Below are positions 1 to 6,823 of a stretch of DNA of 13,068 nt, one piece after another. The notes beneath the pieces were generated by a model. That model ran no database searches and was not told where the DNA came from. It worked only from the letters and a program-made list of their open reading frames with translations. Position 1 is the first letter of the stretch. Every line of letters begins with the position of its first letter. The DNA comes from Bacteroidetes bacterium UBA7692 (GTDB taxonomy: Bacteria > Bacteroidota > Bacteroidia > Chitinophagales > LD1): positions 10,418 through 23,485 of the forward strand of contig DLGO01000005.1 of assembly GCA_002482725.1 (NCBI GenBank). The letters are read 5' to 3'. The position numbers and the translations under genes were made by a program.

Positions 1-374
1 AGTGGCTTGAATGTGGCTACCCGCTGCTGCCCGGGAAAACCCTCATTGCCATAGGACCCACAATTGAAGGTGTGCACCTGTTCGTAGGGCATGTCATATA
101 TCCTGTACTTCTCTTTTACATCGCTGAGCACTGCGCCCGAAGAATCGCGGCAAATACCGGGATTCATATAATGGTCGTGCGATACCACCAACAATCCATC
201 CTTGCTCACCAACACATCCATTTCCAGGGTAGTAACACCCAGCTTTACCGCTTCTATGAAACCGTACAGGCTGTTTTCAGGATACAAGCCCCTGGCTCCC
301 CTGTGACCTTGTACATCCAGCTGCGCCACGGCGTTTACCGAAATAAAAAGAAGTAGAAAAAAACTCGCTTTCAT
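1..374 (-). CDS. Glycerophosphodiester phosphodiesterase family protein, N-terminal part (runs off the window)
   Basis: The family hydrolyses glycerophosphodiesters to an alcohol and glycerol-3-phosphate, usually in the periplasm for exported members. I translated the minus strand from the ATG at 374-372; 124 codons are visible before the edge. Residues 1-17 form a signal peptide (short basic start, hydrophobic core, VNAVA before Gln18). The GDPD signature follows: GHRGARG with His24-Arg25, PENS at 32-35, LEMDV with Glu51 and Asp53 as expected metal ligands, and VVSHDH with the second catalytic His66. Both catalytic histidines and the first metal-binding acids are therefore present, but the C-terminal half of the barrel is missing here. 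It is transcribed divergently from the TPR-like gene, across a 163-base gap in which I could not fix a promoter. No clear Shine-Dalgarno site precedes the ATG. The family call is firm; the substrate is unknown. Confidence 0.88.
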   Translation of the reverse strand, partial: MKASFFLLLFISVNAVAQLDVQGHRGARGLYPENSLYGFIEAVKLGVTTLEMDVLVSKDGLLVVSHDHYMNPGICRDSSGAVLSDVKEKYRIYDMPYEQVHTFNCGSYGNEGFPGQQRVATFKP

Positions 375-537
375 AAACGCAATATAACTATAAGCAATTG
401 TAATTAAAGGATTATCAGATGAATATCATGCCTTATAAAACTTAAAGTACAGCAGCGCTGTTACTATTTATCACTTACACAATTATAGATTAACATAACA
501 CCATAAAAACAAACAAAAGGAATACTTTTATAGCAGC

Positions 538-1896
538 ATGAATCTCTTATTCGACTTTATCAATATTGCTTTAGACCCTGAGATAAAATGTATAAGCGCC
601 ATTCCTGTAAAGGGAAAGGAAAAGGATGTATTGCTGGAACTGCTGGCCAACCGTGGCAACAGGGATATAACAAAAGTTGAAACCCTGGATAAACTCAACC
701 TCACCTCATCCCATTTTGACAAAATATGTTCGGTGCTGCTGGATAAATGTTATGAAGCCATAGAACCGAATGGGGGATTTGCATTGATAGAGAATTTGGG
801 TCGCCGCCTGCCCAGTATAGAAAAGCACTTTTATAAAGAAGTATACAAACAGCTGGCCGAGAATCAGAATGACTATGAATTTCTGCAAGAACTATTGGAG
901 CTATTTCAGAATAACCTGCCGATAAAATCTAAAGACCATAGCGTAGTAGAGCAAATAATGGGACTGCTGGTAAAAACCACCACAAGTGAAAATGAAGCCT
1001 TGAATCTGGACATACGCCTGGCAGCAAAAAAGCTGCACTTTGAAATAGAAAAGGATTTTGCAGCACAAAAAATACGGTTCAACAAAGAGGAATACCCTAA
1101 GAAACTGGAAATATTGGAGCAGCGCTTCGATGAAGGGAATAAGCATACCCAATCCGAAATATTGCGCACAAAAAACTATATGTACCTGGCACTATTAGAG
1201 CCGGAAAAATCAATACCTGCCGCCCTGGAGGCCATTGATATTTTCAAGAAAAATGACTTTTTCCACAGCAATGTAAACCTGATGCGCATGCAATTGCGCC
1301 TGGCAGAAGCGTACTATTTTACCAGCCAATACAGGCAGGCACTGGAAATGATGCGCGAGATATACAGCAGCGGTATGTATATACCAGACAAAGGATACAA
1401 CAATACAAAGTATATACAGCTATGCCTGATAGAGGGTGAAATAGAGGAAGCTAAAAATATGCTGAACATGCAACTAGGAGCTTATGCCAAAGGGGAATAC
1501 TATGCACTAAGGGATGTGATAACTACCATTAAAGTAAACCTGTTTTCAGGAGATTACGACAATGCCCACAAACTGATAGTGCAGGGTTACGAAGCATTGG
1601 TAAAAGCCAAGTATGTCCAGTATGAAGTGGAGCTGAGAAACCTGGAGGTTGCCTATTTTTTCCTGACCGGTGAAAGGGACTTTGTGCAACAACTATGCAA
1701 GCGTAACATAAAATTCCTGAGACAAAATGATTTCACTATAAAAACCAGCCGCTACCCTGAATTCTTCATGCTGATTCAGGCAATTATAAAATCGCCCAAT
1801 TTTACAGCAAGGCAGCAGGAGATGTATGACGGCTGGCAATTAGAGGCTTATGCGTACTATGGCAGGTTACTGGACCTGCTACACAGCAAAAGATAA
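538..1896 (+). CDS. TPR-like helical-repeat protein of unknown function
   Basis: I do not recognise this 452-residue protein as a named family. It has no signal peptide or membrane segment, so it is probably cytoplasmic. It is almost entirely helical and rich in Leu, Glu, Lys and Tyr. Two helix pairs resemble tetratricopeptide repeats: residues about 250-276 (RLAEAYYFTSQYRQALEMM, with small and aromatic residues at TPR positions) and about 331-357 (VNLFSGDYDNAHKLIVQGYE). Weaker repeats probably fill 200-240 and 290-315. Residues about 30-75 could be a small helical or winged-helix-like module, but this is a guess from pattern only. The ATG at 538 is the first in frame and gives a plausible N-terminus; no good Shine-Dalgarno site precedes it (an AAAGG lies 17 bases upstream, too far). 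TPR proteins usually act as protein-binding scaffolds; the partner cannot be inferred here. It stands 74 bases before the thioredoxin pair and could be co-transcribed. Confidence 0.85.
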   Translation: MNLLFDFINIALDPEIKCISAIPVKGKEKDVLLELLANRGNRDITKVETLDKLNLTSSHFDKICSVLLDKCYEAIEPNGGFALIENLGRRLPSIEKHFYKEVYKQLAENQNDYEFLQELLELFQNNLPIKSKDHSVVEQIMGLLVKTTTSENEALNLDIRLAAKKLHFEIEKDFAAQKIRFNKEEYPKKLEILEQRFDEGNKHTQSEILRTKNYMYLALLEPEKSIPAALEAIDIFKKNDFFHSNVNLMRMQLRLAEAYYFTSQYRQALEMMREIYSSGMYIPDKGYNNTKYIQLCLIEGEIEEAKNMLNMQLGAYAKGEYYALRDVITTIKVNLFSGDYDNAHKLIVQGYEALVKAKYVQYEVELRNLEVAYFFLTGERDFVQQLCKRNIKFLRQNDFTIKTSRYPEFFMLIQAIIKSPNFTARQQEMYDGWQLEAYAYYGRLLDLLHSKR

Positions 1897-1970
1897 AAAG
1901 CAAACGCTAACAAATGTTAGAAGCGGTTAGTTTAATTGCTAATGCAGTATAAAGCAGCAAAATTAGCTTG

Positions 1971-2447
1971 GTGAAAATCATCATGCTCTCCCTTTTCCTG
2001 GCTGCACAAATCATTTCCGGAACAACTACTGTTCAGGAAGTTTCGCTTCAGCAGTTGCAGAATACGTTTAGCCAAAAAGATGATATCCTTTATGTCGTAA
2101 ACTTTTGGGCAACATGGTGCAAGCCATGTGTAGGCGAGCTTCCTTACTTTGAAAATGCAAACAAGAACTTTCCGGCAGATAAAGTAAAAGTGATATTGGT
2201 GAGCCTGGATTTCCCCAAAGAGAAAGAACGGCTAAAAACTTTCGTATCAAAGCGGGAAATGGCATCTACCGTATACCACCTGAACGAGACCAACGCCAAT
2301 GTGTACATCAATAAAATAGATAGCAGCTGGAGCGGCGCCATACCGGCTACTGTATTTTACAAAAACGGTAAAAAGGTACTGTTCCACGAAGGTGAATTCA
2401 ACCAGCAAGAATTAGATTCTATCATTAATAATTTAAACAACAAATAA
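1971..2447 (+). CDS. TlpA/ResA-like exported thioredoxin-fold protein
   Basis: Predicted thiol-disulfide oxidoreductase, probably periplasmic or anchored to the inner membrane. With the GTG start at 1971 it has 158 residues. An N-terminal hydrophobic segment (VKIIMLSLFLAAQIISG) resembles a signal peptide or anchor. The thioredoxin fold follows, with the active site WCKPC at residues 49-53 inside NFWATWCKPCVGELP, and the cis-proline loop GAIPATVF with Pro125. TlpA/ResA relatives reduce cytochrome c apoproteins or other envelope thiols; the actual partner here is unknown. Start choice: TTG at 1968, GTG at 1971 and ATG at 1983 are all possible. I prefer GTG because it keeps the lysine at the head of the signal sequence, whereas ATG removes it. 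The next gene starts 7 bases after the stop, so the two are almost certainly one operon. Confidence 0.85.
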   Translation: MKIIMLSLFLAAQIISGTTTVQEVSLQQLQNTFSQKDDILYVVNFWATWCKPCVGELPYFENANKNFPADKVKVILVSLDFPKEKERLKTFVSKREMASTVYHLNETNANVYINKIDSSWSGAIPATVFYKNGKKVLFHEGEFNQQELDSIINNLNNK

Positions 2448-2454
2448 GCATAAC

Positions 2455-3057
2455 ATGAAAAACATTACATTAATCGCTATCGTATTTTTTGCGCTTTGCT
2501 CTTTCAAACAACCGGGTTATGAAGTGGGTGATAACGTAGCAGATTTTTCATTACCATCAACCAATGGAAAAACAGTTGCACTTGCTGATTACAAAGATGC
2601 CAAGGGCTTCATCGTGGTATTTACCTGCAACCATTGCCCATTCGCCAAAAAGTACGAAACGCGCATCAACGACCTGAACAAGAAATACGAAAAGCTTGGC
2701 TACCCGGTAATTGCCATCAACCCAAATGATGCTGCGCAATACGAAGAGGACAACTTTGAGAACATGAAGAAAAATGCAAAGGCTAAGAAGTTTACCTTCC
2801 CCTACCTGCACGATGAAACACAGGCTGTAGCTAAGGCTTTCGGCGCTACCAAAACCCCTGATGTATTTGTGGTTCAAAAAGAAAACGGCAAGCTGGTGCT
2901 GAAATACACGGGTGCTATTGATGATAACACAGATAGCGAAAAAGGCGTAAAAGAGAAATATGTAGAGAAAGCAATTGATGCCCTGCTTGGTGGCAAATCG
3001 GTAGAAACTGCCTCTACGAAAGCAGTAGGCTGCTCTATCAAATGGAAGAAAGCATAA
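2455..3057 (+). CDS. Thioredoxin family protein, peroxiredoxin-like PRX_like1 type, exported
   Basis: A 200-residue AhpC/TSA-fold protein of the group usually annotated as 'thioredoxin family protein' (PRX_like1). Residues 1-16 look like a signal peptide (MKNITLIAIVFFALCS). The peroxiredoxin-type opening VADFSLPSTNGKTVAL is at about 28-43. The redox site is FTCNHCPFAKKYE with Cys58 and Cys61, so it has a CNHC pair where true peroxiredoxins have a single peroxidatic Cys. The cis-proline segment KTPDVFVV has Pro135. The C-terminal VGCSIKWK contains a third cysteine, Cys193; this tail is typical of the group. The biochemical function of the group is not settled; a disulfide reductase or peroxide-linked role in the envelope is likely. 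Cys15 does not sit in a convincing lipobox (Phe-Ala-Leu-Cys), so lipidation is unlikely. It is the second gene of the pair and ends just before a strong terminator. Confidence 0.88.
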   Translation: MKNITLIAIVFFALCSFKQPGYEVGDNVADFSLPSTNGKTVALADYKDAKGFIVVFTCNHCPFAKKYETRINDLNKKYEKLGYPVIAINPNDAAQYEEDNFENMKKNAKAKKFTFPYLHDETQAVAKAFGATKTPDVFVVQKENGKLVLKYTGAIDDNTDSEKGVKEKYVEKAIDALLGGKSVETASTKAVGCSIKWKKA

Positions 3058-3071
3058 GCTGACCTCTAATA

Positions 3072-3110
3072 AAAAAAAGCCTTGCTGATGATATCAGCAA
3101 GGCTTTTTTT
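3072..3110. terminator. Bidirectional intrinsic terminator between convergent genes
   Basis: An 11-bp perfect stem (GCCTTGCTGAT / ATCAGCAAGGC) with a 3-base loop (GAT) lies at 3079-3103. It is flanked by an A-run on the left and seven T on the right that extend the pairing to 18 bp. Read in either direction it is a GC-rich hairpin followed by a T-run. It sits 14 bases after the stop of the thioredoxin-family gene and 17 bases beyond the stop of the convergent mutase gene, so it very likely ends both transcripts. Confidence 0.93.
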
Positions 3111-3127
3111 ATTTCGCAAAGGCAGCA

Positions 3128-5071
3128 TTACATACTGCGCCTGTATTGCCCGCCCACTTCGTACAGGGCATTGGTAATCTGGCCAAGGGTACACACTTTA
3201 ACTGTTTCCATCAATGCTGCAAAAACGTTGCCGTTTGCAGTAGCTACATGCTGTAGTTTCAGCAATGCTTCCTGTGCTTCCACGCTATTGCGCTGCTTGA
3301 AGTTATTGAGCATCGTAATCTGAAACTCCTTCTCCTCTGTAGTAGAACGGATAACCTCACTTGGGATTATAGTAGGCGAGCCATTTTTTGATAAGAAAGT
3401 ATTGACACCAATGATAGGATACTCTCCCGTATGCTTTTGGTGCTCATAGTACATGCTCTCTTCCTGAATTTTATTACGCTGATACATGCGCTCCATAGCA
3501 CCCAATACACCTCCGCGATCGGTCAGGCGCTTGAACTCCGTCAATACCGCTTCTTCTACCAAATCCGTCAGCTCCTCTATCAGGAATGCCCCTTGGTTAG
3601 GGTTTTCATTTTTGGCAGTACCCAGCTCGCGGTTGATGATAAGCTGTATGGCCATGGCACGGCGCACACTTTCCTCTGTAGGTGTTGTTATAGCCTCATC
3701 ATAAGCATTTGTATGCAGCGAATTGCAGTTATCATATATGGCATATAATGCCTGCAGCGTAGTACGAATGTCGTTGAAGTCTATCTCCTGCGCATGCAAG
3801 CTTCTGCCGCTTGTTTGAATGTGGTACTTCAGCTTTTGCGAACGCTCATTGGCTTTGTACTTGTGCTTCATAGCCTTGGCCCATATACGGCGGGCAACGC
3901 GGCCTATCACCGAATATTCGGGATCCATACCATTGCTGAAAAAGAATGACAGGTTAGGCGCAAAATCGTCCACCTTCATGCCGCGACTCAGGTAATATTC
4001 TACAAACGTAAATCCATTAGAAAGCGTAAATGCCAATTGCGAAATAGGATTAGCACCTGCCTCTGCTATGTGGTAACCACTGATAGAAACAGAGTAGAAA
4101 TTCTGTACATTTTTATCAATGAAATACTCCTGCACATCGCCCATCATTTTCAATGCAAACTCTGTAGAGAAGATGCAGGTATTCTGTGCCTGGTCCTCTT
4201 TCAGTATATCTGCCTGTACGGTGCCACGTACAGATGATAATGCTTTCGCCTTCAGTTTTTCGTACACATCGGCAGGCAGCACCTTATCGCCACTGGAGCC
4301 CAGCAGCAACATACCCAAGCCATCATTGCCCTCTGGTAATTCACCATTATAGGCAGCCTTATTATTAGACTGGTCGAGCTTTGCCTTTACCTCTTCCACC
4401 AAGCCATTTGCCCTGATATACTTTTCGCACTCCTGGTCTATGGCTACATTCATAAAGAATGCCAGCAACATAGGCGCAGGGCCATTTATGGTCATACTCA
4501 CCGATGTTTTCGGGTCGCACAGGTCAAAACCACTATATAGTTTTTTGGCATCATCTACTGTAGGGATATTCACCCCGCTATTACCTATTTTTCCATAGAT
4601 ATCAGGCCTGTGGTCAGGGTCTTCTCCGTATAAGGTTACAGAGTCGAAAGCCGTAGATAAGCGCTTGGCAGGCTGCCCAAGGGATACATAGTGAAAACGC
4701 TTGTTGGTACGCTCCGGACCGCCCTCTCCGGCAAACATGCGCGTAGGGTCTTCGCCTTCCCTTTTCAGAGGGAATACGCCTGCTGTATAAGGAAATTCTC
4801 CCGGCACATTCTCCTGCAGGTTCCATTTCAAAATATCGCCCCAATCCTTGTAACGCGGGAGATAGACCTTCGATATTTTTGTGCCGCTTAGCGATGTGTA
4901 TTTTAATGGCAGCTGAATCACCTTATCGCGCACCTTAAATCCGAATGTTTCGGCTTTGTATTCTTCTTTCTTTGATGCCCAGGATTCTATTATTTGCCTG
5001 CACTCGGGGTGCAGCTGCAACTGTAGTTCCTGGTATGTTTTCTGTAATGCTTCCGTTGTTGTATTGCTCAT
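3128..5071 (-). CDS. icmF: Acyl-CoA mutase catalytic subunit, equal to the C-terminal half of IcmF (split isobutyryl-CoA mutase)
   Basis: Adenosylcobalamin-dependent carbon-skeleton mutase barrel, 647 residues, without its own B12-binding domain. In the IcmF family it interconverts isobutyryl-CoA and n-butyryl-CoA, and in some members isovaleryl-CoA and pivalyl-CoA. IcmF-type signatures are FPYTAGVF at 93-100, DPTRMFAGEGGPERTN at 108-123, LSTAFDSVTLYG at 138-149, GTVQADILKEDQAQNTCIF at 283-301, SGYHIAEAG with His334, and QTSGRSLHAQEIDFNDIRTT at 419-438. Phe100 and Gln296 occupy the positions that are Tyr and Arg in methylmalonyl-CoA mutase, where they read the carboxylate. This argues for a neutral short acyl-CoA. 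The ATG at 5071 is chosen because GGAG lies 8 bases upstream and it overlaps the upstream stop (TAATG). The frame stays open to a GTG at 5149, but that extension has no family resemblance. Residues about 212-281 form a longer loop than in methylmalonyl-CoA mutase. It needs the neighbouring gene's B12 domain to work. Confidence 0.92.
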   Translation of the reverse strand: MSNTTTEALQKTYQELQLQLHPECRQIIESWASKKEEYKAETFGFKVRDKVIQLPLKYTSLSGTKISKVYLPRYKDWGDILKWNLQENVPGEFPYTAGVFPLKREGEDPTRMFAGEGGPERTNKRFHYVSLGQPAKRLSTAFDSVTLYGEDPDHRPDIYGKIGNSGVNIPTVDDAKKLYSGFDLCDPKTSVSMTINGPAPMLLAFFMNVAIDQECEKYIRANGLVEEVKAKLDQSNNKAAYNGELPEGNDGLGMLLLGSSGDKVLPADVYEKLKAKALSSVRGTVQADILKEDQAQNTCIFSTEFALKMMGDVQEYFIDKNVQNFYSVSISGYHIAEAGANPISQLAFTLSNGFTFVEYYLSRGMKVDDFAPNLSFFFSNGMDPEYSVIGRVARRIWAKAMKHKYKANERSQKLKYHIQTSGRSLHAQEIDFNDIRTTLQALYAIYDNCNSLHTNAYDEAITTPTEESVRRAMAIQLIINRELGTAKNENPNQGAFLIEELTDLVEEAVLTEFKRLTDRGGVLGAMERMYQRNKIQEESMYYEHQKHTGEYPIIGVNTFLSKNGSPTIIPSEVIRSTTEEKEFQITMLNNFKQRNSVEAQEALLKLQHVATANGNVFAALMETVKVCTLGQITNALYEVGGQYRRSM

Positions 5072-5083
5072 TACTTCTTCTCC
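5069..5083 (-). promoter_or_regulatory. Ribosome binding site and TAATG stop/start overlap coupling the two mutase genes
   Basis: On the minus strand GGAG (5083-5080) stands 8 bases before the mutase ATG (5071-5069). The TAA stop of the upstream gene shares its last A with that ATG. This decides the mutase start and suggests translational coupling or termination-reinitiation, giving similar amounts of both proteins. It is also the best Shine-Dalgarno match I found in the window. Confidence 0.8.
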
Positions 5084-6456
5084 ATTAATTTTATTACACC
5101 ATCCAACTGATACAATTGCGTAGCAATTGCGCTTTGGTCTTCGGACCACTTATCGTAGGCCTCTATTGTTTCTGCTATCTCTGCCAGGTAGCGCACGCGC
5201 GATGGTGGTATTACATCCGCACTTTCGGTACGCTCCTCGTTGGTGTTTATGGCAGGTGTACCAAAGTCCACTTTGGTTTTTGTTTTTATGATATTCAGCA
5301 ATAGGGCAAACAGCTTGTTTACACCCGTATCATTGAACTGGGAGGCAATCGTTCCTATCACAGGTACATCCTCATCCTTTGCCATAAATATCTTGTGATT
5401 ACGCTTGTATTGCTTGCGCACATCTGCCAGTGAGTCCAGTGCCCCTGCCTTATCAAACTTGTTGATGGCTATGGCATCGGCATAATCCAGCATGTTTATC
5501 TTTTCCAGTTGCGATGGCGCACCGTACTCAGGTGTCATCAGGTATAGCGACACATCGCAATAGTCGAGGATAGAAGCATCGCTCTGACCCACACCTGCAC
5601 TTTCCAAAATGATGAAATCAAATCCTGCCACCTTGCATACATCTATTGCCTCCTGCACATAGCGACTAAGGGCCTTATCGCTTTCGCGCGTAGCAAGTGA
5701 GCGCATGTAGGCACGTGGATTGGATATAGAGTTCATGCGGATCCTGTCGCCCAGCAAAGCACCACCCGATTTCTTTTTAGAAGGGTCAACTGATATAACC
5801 GCTATATTCTTTTCTTTGAAGCCACGCAGGAACCTGCGCACTATTTCATCTGTAACAGATGATTTGCCTGCACCACCGGTGCCGGTAATACCCAGCACTA
5901 CACTTTTACTATCTTTAAGGTTAGAAGCGAAATTAAGCTCCCGCCCATTTTCTGCGGCTGATATGGCCTTGGCAATTGCACGCCAATTATTTGTCTTCAG
6001 GTCGGACACCTCAAATACTGTATCCATTTTTACCGCGGCGGCCTGGTCTATCAGGTCCTGAATCATACCCTCCAATCCCAGCTTGCGGCCATCATCCGGA
6101 GAGTAAATTCTGGATATGCCATAACCGTGCAACTCCTCTATTTCGGTTGGCAGTATAGTTCCTCCGCCTCCACCAAATATTTTTATATGTCCGCAATTGC
6201 GCTCCTTCAACATGTCGTGCATATACTTAAAGAACTCCACATGCCCGCCCTGATAGCTGGTTATGGCTATTGCCTGTGCATCTTCCTGTATGGCGCATTC
6301 CACAATTTCCTGTGCGCTGCGGTTGTGTCCCAGGTGTATTACCTCTGCTCCCAACTGCTGCATTATACGGCGCATTATATTAATAGCAGCATCGTGTCCG
6401 TCGAACAATGCCGCTGCGGTTACTATACGCACTTTCTGTATTGGTGTATCGCTCAT
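5071..6456 (-). CDS. icmF: B12-binding domain plus MeaB/MeaI-type GTPase chaperone, equal to the N-terminal half of IcmF
   Basis: A 461-residue protein (from the ATG at 6456) with two domains. Residues about 8-135 are a cobalamin-binding Rossmann-like domain: LFDGHDAA with His21 as the expected lower axial cobalt ligand, ITSYQGGH at 65-72, and the glycine run IFGGGGGT near 93-100. Residues about 185-395 are a G3E-type GTPase: P-loop GTGGAGKSS at 192-200, ISVDPS near 221-226, ESAGVGQSD at 285-293, and base-recognising NKFD at 332-335. The C-terminal segment up to LYQLDGVIKLMEKK matches the helical linker that in IcmF leads into the mutase. The GTPase gates cobalamin loading and protects the mutase. 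With the downstream 647-residue mutase the total is 1,108 residues, close to fused IcmF. A GTG start at 6462 is possible but lies inside a hairpin. No B12 riboswitch is visible upstream. Confidence 0.92.
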   Translation of the reverse strand: MSDTPIQKVRIVTAAALFDGHDAAINIMRRIMQQLGAEVIHLGHNRSAQEIVECAIQEDAQAIAITSYQGGHVEFFKYMHDMLKERNCGHIKIFGGGGGTILPTEIEELHGYGISRIYSPDDGRKLGLEGMIQDLIDQAAAVKMDTVFEVSDLKTNNWRAIAKAISAAENGRELNFASNLKDSKSVVLGITGTGGAGKSSVTDEIVRRFLRGFKEKNIAVISVDPSKKKSGGALLGDRIRMNSISNPRAYMRSLATRESDKALSRYVQEAIDVCKVAGFDFIILESAGVGQSDASILDYCDVSLYLMTPEYGAPSQLEKINMLDYADAIAINKFDKAGALDSLADVRKQYKRNHKIFMAKDEDVPVIGTIASQFNDTGVNKLFALLLNIIKTKTKVDFGTPAINTNEERTESADVIPPSRVRYLAEIAETIEAYDKWSEDQSAIATQLYQLDGVIKLMEKK

Positions 6457-6459
6457 TCC

Positions 6460-6475
6460 CACTTGTTTTCAAGTG
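6460..6475 (-). promoter_or_regulatory. Small inverted repeat directly before the start codon of the B12/GTPase gene
   Basis: CACTTG-TTTT-CAAGTG is a perfect 6-bp stem with a 4-base loop. In the mRNA it reads CACTTG AAAA CAAGTG followed by GGA and the ATG at 6456, so the hairpin ends three bases before the start codon, where the ribosome would land. It could damp translation or bind a regulator. The stem is short and could be chance. Confidence 0.4.
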
Positions 6476-6574
6476 CTAATGTATAAAGATTATGCGCTCG
6501 GAGTAGCGATTTCAGGCAATCAATGATAGTTTTAAACGATATAAAACTTAGTCACCATTCAACTTAAAATCAGT

Positions 6575-6823
6575 ATGGAAAATATTCGCAGAATCCTGGA
6601 GCAGGAAAACATTTCGTTTGACGATATAATAAGGTGCTTCGATATCGTAAAAAACCATGGAGCCAGCGCGTTCATAAAGCTTGATGGTGGTCGCCAGCTA
6701 AATCACTATACCGTTATAATTTCGTTTCCTGTAGAAGCTAAAAAAGAGCTACTACGCAAAGATGGAGGCAACCTTAAACATTGCTGTATTCGTGTATTGG
6801 AATTATACCTGGAAAACGCATAA
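6575..6823 (+). CDS. Small hypothetical protein, 82 residues
   Basis: I do not recognise this protein. It has no signal peptide or membrane segment. The pattern suggests two N-terminal amphipathic helices (about 2-11 and 15-28), two strands (about 31-36 and 43-50, SAFIKLDGG and HYTVIISF), and two C-terminal helices (about 53-60 and 67-80), i.e. a small alpha/beta fold. Two adjacent cysteines (70-71) are present. It begins with ATG, without a clear Shine-Dalgarno site, 118 bases from the divergent B12/GTPase gene, and ends 49 bases before the convergent sprA stop. No other frame in this gap offers a better gene, and its composition looks protein-like. Its location suggests a single-gene transcript. 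It could be a lineage-specific protein; I assign no function. Confidence 0.6.
   Translation: MENIRRILEQENISFDDIIRCFDIVKNHGASAFIKLDGGRQLNHYTVIISFPVEAKKELLRKDGGNLKHCCIRVLELYLENA

Noticed and set aside
375..537. Promoters for the divergent phosphodiesterase and TPR genes
   Set aside because: AT-rich gap with only partial -7-like matches (TAAGTTTT on the minus strand, near 434-446) and no convincing -33 partner.
3128..5071. Classical methylmalonyl-CoA mutase large subunit
   Set aside because: It lacks the C-terminal B12 domain, carries the IcmF signature MFAGEGGPERTN, and has Phe/Gln at the specificity positions.
5086..5094. ATAAAATTA near the split junction as a -1 slippery site
   Set aside because: It does not fit the canonical X XXY YYZ heptamer in the reading frame, and no clear stimulatory structure is visible downstream.
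5072..5149. Longer mutase start at the GTG at 5149
   Set aside because: The added 26 residues have no family resemblance and overlap the upstream gene; the ATG at 5071 has a good ribosome binding site.
6480..6535. Bacteroidota-type promoter elements (TAnnTTTG with upstream TTG) in the divergent gap
   Set aside because: Partial matches such as TAGTTTTA on the plus strand and TAATCTTT on the minus strand lack a correctly spaced -33 element.
6457..6574. Cobalamin riboswitch upstream of the B12-dependent mutase operon
   Set aside because: The gap is only 118 bases, too short for a typical riboswitch, and I see no B12-box-like sequence.
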